Shown here in pieces: positions 6,308 through 12,155 of a stretch of 27,015 nucleotides of DNA. Made by a program: the position numbers and the translations under genes. Each line of letters begins with the position of its first letter. Position 1 is the stretch's first letter. Origin of the DNA: an uncultured Subdoligranulum sp. (GTDB lineage Bacteria > Bacillota_A > Clostridia > Oscillospirales > Ruminococcaceae); NCBI RefSeq assembly GCF_937890665.1, contig NZ_CALADU010000326.1, positions 1 to 27,015 of the forward strand, in the 5' to 3' direction. The notes under the pieces were generated by a model. The model saw only the letters and a list, made by a program, of their open reading frames with translations. It did no database searches and was not told where the DNA came from.

Positions 6308-7358
6308 ACAGCTTTTGCACGTCGGTAATCAACTGCGCCACCGCTTCGGGGCGGGTAGCCCAACTGGTGCAGATCCGCACCGCTGTGTGCTGCGGGTCCG
6401 GTTTGCCCATGTCGCTCATGGCGTATTGGCTGCTCAGCGCTTCATACCAAGCATCGGGCAGTACAAAGAATTGCTGGTTGGTGGGGGAGTCGTGCAGCAG
6501 GCCGATGCCTTTGGCTGTAAAGGCGTCCCGAATCTCCAGCGCTTGTTTGTCCGCTTCGGCCGCCATGGCAAAATAAGGACTGCTGCCGCTGCCATCTTCG
6601 CCGTCCAGCAGGGCCAAGAATTGCAGCCCCAGCAGACGGCCTTTGGCCAACATACCGCCGTGCTGCTTGATGGCATAGCGGAAATCGACCTTCAGATCCT
6701 CATTGGGGATGACCACCGCTTCCCCGAAGAGCGCCCCGCACTTGGTGCCGCCCAGATAGAAGACGTCGCACAATGCGGCGTAATCTTGCAGACTCAGGTC
6801 ATTCTGGGGGCTCATCAGGCCGTAGGCCATCCGGGCGCCGTCCACGAACAGATAGAGTCCCAGTTCGTAGCAGGCGGCAGAAATGTCGGTCAGCTCTTCC
6901 TTAGAATAGAGGGTGCCCACCTCGGTGGGGTTGGACAGATACACCATCCCGGGCTGAACCTCGTGTTCATGGCTGGGGTTGGCCCGGTGGGCTTCCACGG
7001 CGGCACGGATCTGCTGCGCCGTGATTTTGCCGGCGGCGGCGGGCAGCGCCAAACACTTGTGGCCGGTAGCTTCGATGGAGCCGGTCTCATGAACATGGAT
7101 GTGTCCGGTTTCGGCACACAGCACACCCTGCCAGGGCTTCAGCGCAGCATCGATCACCGTCAGGTTGGCCTGCGTGGCGCCTACAAAAAAGTGTACGTCG
7201 GCGTCGGGGGCATCACACAGCTTCCGAATTTGATCCGCGGCCGCGGCACAGTAGGCATCCTCGCCGTAGCCGGGGGTCTGCTCCAGATTGGTCTTTTGCA
7301 GCAGGTCCAAAACGGGTTGGGCGGCGCCCTCCCCATAGTCACATTCAAAACGAAGCAT
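6306..7358 (-). CDS. Threonine aldolase-type PLP enzyme (beta-eliminating lyase family)
   Basis: Cytoplasmic fold-type I PLP enzyme of 350 residues, most like low-specificity L-threonine aldolase, which splits threonine or allo-threonine to glycine and acetaldehyde. Visible motifs: NLEQTPGYGEDAYCAAAA (24-41), the FFVGATQANL cofactor region (57-66), CAETGHIHVHETGSIEATGH (81-100), LYLFVDGARMAYGL with the PLP-binding Asp173, and YLGGTKCGALFGEAVV with the Schiff-base Lys206. Family length is about 340. The start at 7356-7358 has AAGGAGA upstream. Strong promoter at 7397-7425, overlapping head-to-head with that of the symporter gene. The product might instead act on a related beta-hydroxy amino acid; many Firmicute members are annotated only as aminotransferase class V or lyase. 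Confidence 0.88.
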   Translation of the reverse strand: MLRFECDYGEGAAQPVLDLLQKTNLEQTPGYGEDAYCAAAADQIRKLCDAPDADVHFFVGATQANLTVIDAALKPWQGVLCAETGHIHVHETGSIEATGHKCLALPAAAGKITAQQIRAAVEAHRANPSHEHEVQPGMVYLSNPTEVGTLYSKEELTDISAACYELGLYLFVDGARMAYGLMSPQNDLSLQDYAALCDVFYLGGTKCGALFGEAVVIPNEDLKVDFRYAIKQHGGMLAKGRLLGLQFLALLDGEDGSGSSPYFAMAAEADKQALEIRDAFTAKGIGLLHDSPTNQQFFVLPDAWYEALSSQYAMSDMGKPDPQHTAVRICTSWATRPEAVAQLITDVQKL

Positions 7359-7396
7359 GATTGCTATCTCCTTTTCTTTTCTATGGGCTTTTTCGT

Positions 7397-7425
7397 ATTA
7401 TAGCACGCCTTGCAATGACAGTCAA
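7397..7425 (-). promoter_or_regulatory. Promoter of threonine aldolase gene
   Basis: On the minus strand TTGACT (7420-7425), 17 bases and TATAAT (7397-7402) with TGC before the -10. It overlaps the divergent promoter at 7410-7438 by 16 bases. Confidence 0.85.
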
Positions 7426-7438
7426 AATGCGATATAAT
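7410..7438 (+). promoter_or_regulatory. Promoter of symporter gene
   Basis: TTGCAA (7410-7415), 17 bases and TATAAT (7433-7438). It shares 7410-7425 with the threonine aldolase promoter on the other strand, so RNA polymerase can occupy only one at a time. Confidence 0.8.
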
Positions 7439-7471
7439 GTTTCGTACTTGTGTGAGAAAGGAAGGAAGTCT

Positions 7472-8845
7472 ATGGATTCCCAAAAACCGCGGGAGCGTTT
7501 TGCCTCCCGCCTAGGATTTATTCTGGTCAGTGCCGGCTGTGCCATCGGTATCGGCAATGTCTGGAAATTCCCCTGAATGGCCGGTGCCAACGGCGGCATC
7601 TTCGTACTGTTCTATCTGCTGTTCCTCGTGATCATGGGCGTGCCGGTGCTGACGATGGAATTGGCAGTGGGCCGCGCCAGCCGTCAGAGTGCGGTGCTGG
7701 GCTATAAGGCGCTGGAACCCAAGGACAGCAAATGGCATATTCACGGTTGGTTCTGTGTCATCGGCTGCTGCTTGCTGATGATGTACTATACCACGGTGGC
7801 CGGCTGGATGTTGGACTATTTTTATAAGTTCGCCACCGGTGCCTTTGAGGGGATAGAAAACACCGCCGTGGACGGGGTGTTCAGCGCCATGCTGGCCAAC
7901 CCTGTCGAGATGGGCACCTTTATGGTGATCATTACACTGGGCGGTTTTTTGGTCTGCTCTTTCGGACTGCAAAAGGGTCTGGAGCGCATTTCCAAATGGA
8001 TGATGCTGGCCCTGTTGGTTTTGATTGTGGTGCTGGCCGTCAACAGCATTATGCTGGAAGGCGGCAAGGAAGGTCTTGCTTTCTACCTGCTGCCTGATAT
8101 TCAGCGGGCATCCGAGGTGGGTCTGGGCAACGTGATTACGGCGGCGATGAACCAGTCCTTCTTCACGCTGAGCCTTGGCATTGCGGCTATGGAGATCTTC
8201 GGCAGCTACATGACCAAAGAGCACACCCTCCCCGGCGAAGCCGTCCGCATCTGTGCGCTGGATACCTTTGTGGCGCTGATGTCGGGTCTGATCATCTTCC
8301 CGGCCTGCTTTGCCTTCGGTGTGGAGCCCGATGCCGGTCCGTCGCTGATCTTCCAGACCTTGCCCCGCGTCTTCGTCAACATGGTCGGCGGCCGGGTCTG
8401 GGGCGCGCTGTTCTTCCTGTTTATGACCTTTGCCAGCTTCACCACGGTTCTGGCAGTCTTTGAGAACATCATGGCTAGCTGCATCGACTGCTTTGGGTGG
8501 ACCCGGAAGAAGGCCACGCTGCTCTGCTGCATCTTTATTCTGGTGGCCAGTGTGCCCTGCGTGCTGGGCTACAACCTGTGGTACTTCTCGCTGCCGCTGC
8601 CCAATGCGCCGGCCGGCGGTCAGATCCTCGACATCGAAGATTTCCTTGTCTCGAATCTGCTGCTGCCCATCGGCAGTTTGATCTACCTGCTGTTCTGCGT
8701 CAGCCGTTGGGGCCGGGGCTATGACAAATATATGGAAGAGTGCAACACCGGTTCCGGCCTGAAAATGCCCCGGATGTTCAAGCCCTACTTCCAGTTTGTG
8801 CTGCCCATCCTTATTGTGGTGATTTTGGTGCAGGGCTTGATCTGA
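7472..8845 (+). pseudogene. Neurotransmitter:sodium symporter (NSS) family transporter with in-frame TGA
   Basis: Sodium-coupled amino acid transporter of the LeuT/MhsT family, 457 codons, about eleven to twelve membrane helices. Translation from the ATG at 7472 (GGAAGGAA upstream) gives the family start, RFASRLGFILVSAGCAIGIG then NVWKFP, followed by a TGA (7574-7576) where the family normally has tyrosine (the usual WRFPY motif of helix 1). The frame then continues without shift as MAGANGGIFVLFYLLF, GVPVLTMELAVGRASRQS and FCVIGCCLLMMYYTTVAGWM to a normal C terminus. Everything after codon 35 looks intact, so the break is a single nonsense codon, recent or erroneous. An ATG follows the TGA directly (TGAATG); reinitiation there would lose half of helix 1 with its Na+ ligands. 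Treated as a pseudogene unless the TGA is a base-call error. Confidence 0.85.
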
Positions 8846-8860
8846 TCCGATCCAAAAATC

Positions 8861-8895
8861 AAAAAGCAGCCGCCCTTTTTGGGCGGCTGCTTTTT
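8861..8895. terminator. Bidirectional terminator, symporter / HD-domain gene
   Basis: A perfect 15-bp stem, AAAAAGCAGCCGCCC (8861-8875) with GGGCGGCTGCTTTTT (8881-8895), loop TTTTT; A and T tracts on both sides serve both convergent genes. Confidence 0.94.
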
Positions 8896-8919
8896 CTATG
8901 CTGTCATGGGGGAGGGTAC

Positions 8920-9693
8920 TCACGCCAGCTTTTGTTGCAACCAACGGGTCATCTCTTCCCGCATGGCTGCAAAGGCGGCGGCTGTATCCGCATTGTCGCT
9001 GGGAAAATTCAGCAGCTTCCACAGCCATCCCTGTTCCTTCACAGCACGCAAGCTTTCGGCATAGCACAGCTCAAAAACCAGTGAGGCGTGCCCCACTGCG
9101 TTGTCGGCGGGGTATTGTTTTAAGGAGCGCAGCACACAATGGTGCTCATAGAATGCCTGCAGTACAGCAGGGCTGACGGGACTTTGCCGCAGTGCCTGTG
9201 TGGTGACGTTGTAAATCTCCTCCATGGGAACCTCTACATTGACCCGCAGAATGTCCACCTTGTCGGCGTCCCGCAGGATCTGACAGAACTGCAGCGTACG
9301 CGGGTCCAAATCTTCGGGCAGACGATAGGCGCTGTGCCATGCCACGGCGGTGCGCAGCAGCGCATCTTCGGTATCTTCGTCGCAGTAGTCCCGGATGTGC
9401 CCTTCCTCAAACAGAACCTTAGCGCTCATGGCGGCGTGGTCGATGGATTGGGCATCGTTGAAGGTACCGTACTGACGAAGCTGTTCAAAGCGGCCTACAT
9501 CGTGCAGCAAGCCGCACAGCCAAGCCAGATCCACCTCGGCAGGGGACATCCCCAGACTGACGGCAATGCGGTGGCAGAGGGCAGCCACCCGATACGTATG
9601 GTCGATCTTGAGTTTGATCTTCGGGTCCGCGGCATTGTAATGGGCCGCATAATCGGCAAACGCCTGCTGGGCCCGGCGGCGGTCAAGGGTCAT
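8920..9693 (-). CDS. HD-domain metal-dependent phosphohydrolase
   Basis: Predicted cytoplasmic phosphohydrolase of 257 residues acting on a nucleotide or phosphate ester. HD-superfamily metal ligands are in order: H32 in KIDHTYRVAALCHRIA, the HD doublet H64-D65 in LCGLLHDVGRFEQLR, H86 in SIDHAAMS, H120 in TAVAWHSAY and D144 in ILRDADKVDILR. The DHTYRV...LLHDVGR pattern with a second histidine pair resembles the broad HD family annotated near YfbR/YqeK-like proteins, but I cannot name a substrate. The start at 9691-9693 has AGGAGG eight bases upstream. The gene is monocistronic; it is divergent from the TetR regulator, with about 230 bases between. Confidence 0.9.
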   Translation of the reverse strand: MTLDRRRAQQAFADYAAHYNAADPKIKLKIDHTYRVAALCHRIAVSLGMSPAEVDLAWLCGLLHDVGRFEQLRQYGTFNDAQSIDHAAMSAKVLFEEGHIRDYCDEDTEDALLRTAVAWHSAYRLPEDLDPRTLQFCQILRDADKVDILRVNVEVPMEEIYNVTTQALRQSPVSPAVLQAFYEHHCVLRSLKQYPADNAVGHASLVFELCYAESLRAVKEQGWLWKLLNFPSDNADTAAAFAAMREEMTRWLQQKLA

Positions 9694-9761
9694 GACAAAA
9701 GCCTCCTTTTGGCAGAACGAACGGGCGGTCCGGCCATAGAGGCTGGCCGCCTTTCCTTCTT

Positions 9762-9790
9762 ATTGTACCACGAATCGACAAAACTGCAAA
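9762..9790 (-). promoter_or_regulatory. Promoter of HD-domain gene
   Basis: On the minus strand TTTGCA (9785-9790), 17 bases and TACAAT (9762-9767), preceded by TGG (TGGTACAAT). The leader to the gene holds a small GGCCA/TGGCC hairpin of no known function. Confidence 0.55.
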
Positions 9791-9846
9791 ACATACAGAA
9801 AACATCCAACAACATGCACATAATTCTTGTTATTGATGCAAAAAAC

Positions 9847-9875
9847 TTGACATTTTTGCCCAAAAACGCTATGCT
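9847..9875 (+). promoter_or_regulatory. Promoter of TetR regulator gene
   Basis: TTGACA (9847-9852), a 17-base spacer and TATGCT (9870-9875). I saw no clear palindromic operator overlapping it. Confidence 0.75.
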
Positions 9876-9926
9876 TTATGTATAAAAACCCTGCCCGGAA
9901 GTTCCCTTGGAAAGGTGGTGCATGCG

Positions 9927-10493
9927 ATGAACGCCAAAGGCGATGCCAATCGCAGTGTGCGCATGACCAAACAACGGTTGTATCAAGCCTTGATTAGCCT
10001 GCTGCAGCACAAGGATCTGCGGGAGATCACGGTTCGGGAGTTGACAGAACTGGCCGGGATCAGCCGCGGGACCTTCTACTTCCATTACGCGGATATTTAT
10101 GCCTTGATGGAACAGATGGAGGCTGCCCAGCTAGATCACCTGTGTGAGCTGATGGATGCGTTGGTACCCAATATCTCGCAGGACGATGTCCCGCCGGCAC
10201 TGGTCGCGCTCTTTACCTATTTGAATGAAAACCCGGATGTTTGCCGTGCCCTGTACGGCAAAACGTGGGAGTCAGAGTTTACCCGCAGCGCCAAGGAAAT
10301 GATTGCCAAGCGCTGTTTGGGACAGTTGGTGCCGGACGGCGGAACGCCTCGGCAGCAGTTTTTGTTGGCCTTTGCGGTCAACGGGTGCTTCGGCAGCATT
10401 GCGGCGTGGCAGGCGCAAGGCTACCAACCAGCACCGGAAGAGATGGCGGCGGTCACTTGGCAGGCCATCCGCGCAGTGAAAGATCTTTTGTAA
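9927..10493 (+). CDS. TetR/AcrR family transcriptional regulator
   Basis: DNA-binding regulator of 188 residues. The N-terminal helix-turn-helix is well conserved: SVRMTKQRLYQALISLLQHK (about 10-29), LREITVRELTELAGISRGTF and YFHYADIYALMEQMEAAQLD (to about 68). The C-terminal part, with NENPDVCRALYGKTWES and the closing NGCFGSIAAWQAQGYQPAPE, resembles the TetR_C_7-like effector domain of DhaS-type regulators. The ATG at 9927 is preferred because AGGTGG lies 8 bases upstream; a GTG start 12 bases earlier would overlap that site. It precedes the PTS EIIA gene, which has its own promoter, so a regulatory link is possible but unproven. Confidence 0.92.
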   Translation: MNAKGDANRSVRMTKQRLYQALISLLQHKDLREITVRELTELAGISRGTFYFHYADIYALMEQMEAAQLDHLCELMDALVPNISQDDVPPALVALFTYLNENPDVCRALYGKTWESEFTRSAKEMIAKRCLGQLVPDGGTPRQQFLLAFAVNGCFGSIAAWQAQGYQPAPEEMAAVTWQAIRAVKDLL

Positions 10494-10508
10494 GTGGGGA
10501 ATTTATCG

Positions 10509-10537
10509 TTGCTTTCTGCCTGCGGCCGCGTTATAAT
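10509..10537 (+). promoter_or_regulatory. Promoter of EIIA gene
   Basis: TTGCTT (10509-10514), 17 bases and a perfect TATAAT (10532-10537). The -35 is weak, which would allow activator or nutritional control; no cre-like operator was recognised. Confidence 0.65.
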
Positions 10538-10591
10538 GAATAGGTACTATGCGCCCGCGCCGCGGGTCTGATAAAAGGAGAGTTGTACATC

Positions 10592-11104
10592 ATGGGATTT
10601 TTTGACTTTTTGAAAAAGACGCCGGAACCGACTCCGGCAGCCCCCTCGTTCCCGATGGCGCTGGCGGCTGACGCCAAAGGCACCGTTGTTCCGATGGAAC
10701 AGATCCCCGACGAAGTGTTTGCACAGGGCATTTTGGGCAAATGCTGCGGTATCGACCCGTCCGAGGGCAAGGTCTTTGCGCCCATCGACGGCACCATCAC
10801 GCAGGCACCGGACAGCGGCCATGCACTGGGCATTCAGGGCGTCGGCGGCGTTGAAGTGCTCATCCATGTAGGCGTGGATACCGTCGAGATGAAGGGCGAC
10901 GGCTTCAGCCCCAAAGTCAAGGAAGGCGATAAGATCAAGAAGGGTCAGCTTCTGCTGGAGATGGACCTTGCCAAGATCGCGGCGGCCAACCATCCGGCGG
11001 TGGTCATCACCGTTGTCACCAACACCGACGACTTCAAGGACGTGGAGTTGGTAGCTTCCGGCGCTGTGGAGCCGGGTGCCGATCTGCTCAAGATCAGCAA
11101 GTAA
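10592..11104 (+). CDS. PTS glucose-type EIIA component
   Basis: Phosphocarrier of the phosphoenolpyruvate-dependent sugar phosphotransferase system: it takes phosphate from HPr and passes it to a membrane EIIB. The 170-residue soluble domain matches Crr/EIIA-Glc: PMEQIPDEVFAQGILGKCCG, APIDGTITQAPDSGHALGI with the supporting His77, and VEVLIHVGVDTVEMKGDGF with the phosphorylated His92, then VKEGDKIKKGQLLLEMDL. Start at the ATG 10592 with AAAGGAG 11 bases upstream (MGFFDFLKK, as in Crr-like proteins); an in-frame TTG at 10583 is too close to the ribosome site. No EIIB or EIIC is present nearby, so it must serve a partner encoded elsewhere. Ends at the terminator 11118-11147. Confidence 0.95.
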   Translation: MGFFDFLKKTPEPTPAAPSFPMALAADAKGTVVPMEQIPDEVFAQGILGKCCGIDPSEGKVFAPIDGTITQAPDSGHALGIQGVGGVEVLIHVGVDTVEMKGDGFSPKVKEGDKIKKGQLLLEMDLAKIAAANHPAVVITVVTNTDDFKDVELVASGAVEPGADLLKISK

Positions 11105-11117
11105 GGAACCTTATCGG

Positions 11118-11147
11118 GAGGGCGCACCTTGCGGTGCGCCCTCTTTG
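11118..11147 (+). terminator. Terminator of EIIA gene
   Basis: An 11-bp stem GAGGGCGCACC (11118-11128) / GGTGCGCCCTC (11133-11143), loop TTGC, followed by TTTGT. Confidence 0.85.
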
Positions 11148-11158
11148 TATGGTACAAT
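11129..11158 (+). promoter_or_regulatory. Promoter of proteasome-fold gene, embedded in the terminator
   Basis: TACAAT (11153-11158) with TGG before it forms an extended -10 (TGGTACAAT). The best -35, TTGCGG (11129-11134, 18-base spacer), lies in the loop and right arm of the EIIA terminator and is weak. Confidence 0.5.
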
Positions 11159-11215
11159 ACAGGGCGGCGGGGCTGCAGCCTGCGCCCCAAGTTCAACAAA
11201 AAAGGATGTTGCCTT

Positions 11216-11797
11216 ATGAGTGCAATTTTAGCCGTCTGCGGGGAAGCCTTCTGTGCCATGGTCAGTGATGGCCGTATGGTGGAGGAGCCGATCTCCGGTT
11301 CGCAGCCCAACGTCATCAGCGAGGACGTACCCAAGGTACGCAAAATCAATCGAAACGTGCTGGTGGGGTTTGCCGGGGATACCTTGGCTGCGGTTCAGAT
11401 CATCAATGCGCTGGACGAATACGACACCCAATATCTTACGCTGGAAAAAATCGTTAAGGTACTCTGCCAAAAGGCGCCGTCGGTACGGGTGCAGCCGGTG
11501 GGGGTGCGCCTGCTGGTGGGTGGCCGGAATCGCAAAGGCCAGTTTGTATTGACCACCTTGGGCAGCGCGGAACAGTATGTGCCCCAAACCCAGCCGGCCC
11601 GCGCCGGGGCCTATCTGATCGAGGGGGCTTGTTCCCATACCGAGATTGCCCCTTGGCTGGAGCGGGAAGTCAAGCCGCAGGCCGCCGAATGGCGCAGTCT
11701 GGATGACGTGGCCCATACGTTGGATGCCTGTATTGCTAAGTTGGCCGAGCAGGACAAGAGCGTGAACACCACCTACTTCCGCGAGCTGGTCATGTAA
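11216..11797 (+). CDS. HslV/proteasome-fold Ntn-hydrolase-like protein (orphan)
   Basis: I read this 193-residue protein as an Ntn-hydrolase of the proteasome beta/HslV fold, from motifs only. After removal of Met the chain starts with Ser (MSAILAVCGEAFCAMVSDGR), giving a possible N-terminal Ser nucleophile as in Bacillus ClpQ/CodW. Asp18 in SDGR matches the family's Asp17, and DVPKVRKINRNVLVGFAGDT (37-56) mirrors the HslV segment KKVRR...GFAGGTADA, with Lys40 in the place of Lys33. Later, GVRLLVGGRNRKGQFVLTTL (96-115) and GAYLIEGACS (131-140) fit the internal strands. There is no hslU/clpY ATPase alongside, and the GC-rich neighbourhood offers no partner. Start ATG 11216 with AAAGGA upstream. 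It could be inactive, self-processing or non-proteolytic. Confidence 0.68.
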   Translation: MSAILAVCGEAFCAMVSDGRMVEEPISGSQPNVISEDVPKVRKINRNVLVGFAGDTLAAVQIINALDEYDTQYLTLEKIVKVLCQKAPSVRVQPVGVRLLVGGRNRKGQFVLTTLGSAEQYVPQTQPARAGAYLIEGACSHTEIAPWLEREVKPQAAEWRSLDDVAHTLDACIAKLAEQDKSVNTTYFRELVM

Positions 11798-11872
11798 AAA
11801 ATCCCTTGTGCTGGGGCCCTTCCCTAGGGAAGGGATGCCTACCCGTGCCGCGTTTTGGCACGGGATTTTTTT
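11796..11872 (+). terminator. Compound terminator after proteasome-fold gene
   Basis: Two hairpins: the perfect palindrome CCCTTCCCTAGGGAAGGG (11817-11834), and CCCGTGCC (11842-11849) / GGCACGGG (11857-11864) followed by A and seven T. The flanking AAAAAATCCC (11796-11805) and GGGATTTTTT (11862-11871) can also pair and close the whole as a multibranch structure. Confidence 0.88.
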
Positions 11873-11891
11873 GTGTAAAAATGTAGGATTT

Positions 11892-11926
11892 GGGGGTTGA
11901 CGAACCCCGCTTGCAGGTGGTAAAGT
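11892..11926 (+). promoter_or_regulatory. Promoter of mgtE transcript, with palindrome over the -35
   Basis: TTGACG (11897-11902), an 18-base spacer and TAAAGT (11921-11926). The -35 lies inside the perfect inverted repeat GGGGTT-GACG-AACCCC (11892-11907), which could be an operator. The transcript should begin near 11933 with the small hairpin GGGTA-TGGA-TACCC. Confidence 0.5.
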
Positions 11927-11980
11927 AAAAGCGGGTATGGATACCCCAATTACAATGTAACGAAAAGTGAGGTGGTTGCC

Positions 11981-12076
11981 ATGGATACGCCCAGTAGTCC
12001 TAGTCCTGTGTACCGATGTATTTTTATGGCAGCCATCCCGTTGTTGTATTGGGGCAAGCCTTGCCGTGCGCGATAA
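11981..12076 (+). CDS. Leader peptide upstream of mgtE (31 codons, proline-rich start)
   Basis: Small ORF in the 5' leader of mgtE. GAGGTG (11969-11974) lies six bases before the ATG, an excellent ribosome site. The product begins MDTPSSPSPVYR and continues with a hydrophobic stretch to a basic end, KPCRAR. An acidic second residue followed by prolines at 4, 7 and 9 resembles MgtL of Salmonella (MEPDPTPLP...), where low Mg2+ makes the ribosome falter on such acidic/proline runs and switches on mgtA. A ribosome held at codon 9 would cover roughly 11990-12022, leaving the pairing segment at 12026-12038 free. I infer a sensor peptide for Mg2+; the hydrophobic remainder may simply be constrained by RNA pairing. 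No homologue is known to me. Confidence 0.62.
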   Translation: MDTPSSPSPVYRCIFMAAIPLLYWGKPCRAR

Positions 12077-12126
12077 CTGCGCAGGGTTGGGCTATGCTTT
12101 GCATTGCCCTGCATAAGAATGGAATG

Positions 12127-12155
12127 AGCTGCCGCCGAAAAGGAGGCAGCTTTTT
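12127..12155 (+). terminator. Terminator-like, SD-sequestering hairpin before mgtE
   Basis: AGCTGCC (12127-12133) pairs with GGCAGCT (12145-12151), extended by CC/GG around a GAAAA loop, and is followed by T5 directly before the mgtE ATG. The AAGGAGG ribosome site (12140-12146) lies in the loop and 3' arm. It could terminate transcription, block translation, or both. Confidence 0.65.

Larger units (their letters stand above)
11971..12155 (+). promoter_or_regulatory. Candidate Mg2+-responsive attenuator leader of mgtE
   Basis: One segment, S2 (12026-12038), has two possible partners. It can pair with the leader ORF's ribosome site and start codon (S1, 11971-11982; 12 bp with one G-U and one bulge). 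It can also pair with S3 (12121-12133; GGCAGC/GCTGCC plus CAT/ATG and CC/GG, 11 bp with two bulged A). S3 is otherwise the 5' arm of the hairpin at 12127-12151, which ends in T5 and contains the mgtE ribosome site. S2-S3 pairing would therefore free mgtE. A small TGCGC/GCGCA hairpin carries the leader stop codon in its loop. I see no canonical M-box sequence. Pairings are read from sequence; regulation is inferred. Confidence 0.6.

Noticed and set aside
7574..7600. TGA in the symporter as a selenocysteine codon
   Set aside because: A 6-bp stem (GGTGCC/GGCATC) lies just downstream, but it is small, lacks a recognisable SECIS loop and replaces a Tyr in a family with no known selenoproteins.
7511..9067. 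Minus-strand ORF of 518 codons opposite the symporter
   Set aside because: His/Gln/Gly-rich antisense shadow; it crosses the bidirectional terminator at 8861-8895.
11930..12155. M-box (ykoK) Mg2+ riboswitch upstream of mgtE
   Set aside because: GTGAGG and GGATACGC fragments recall the M-box, but the conserved core I expect is missing, and the same bases form a clean ribosome site and ORF. A covariance-model search could still overturn this.
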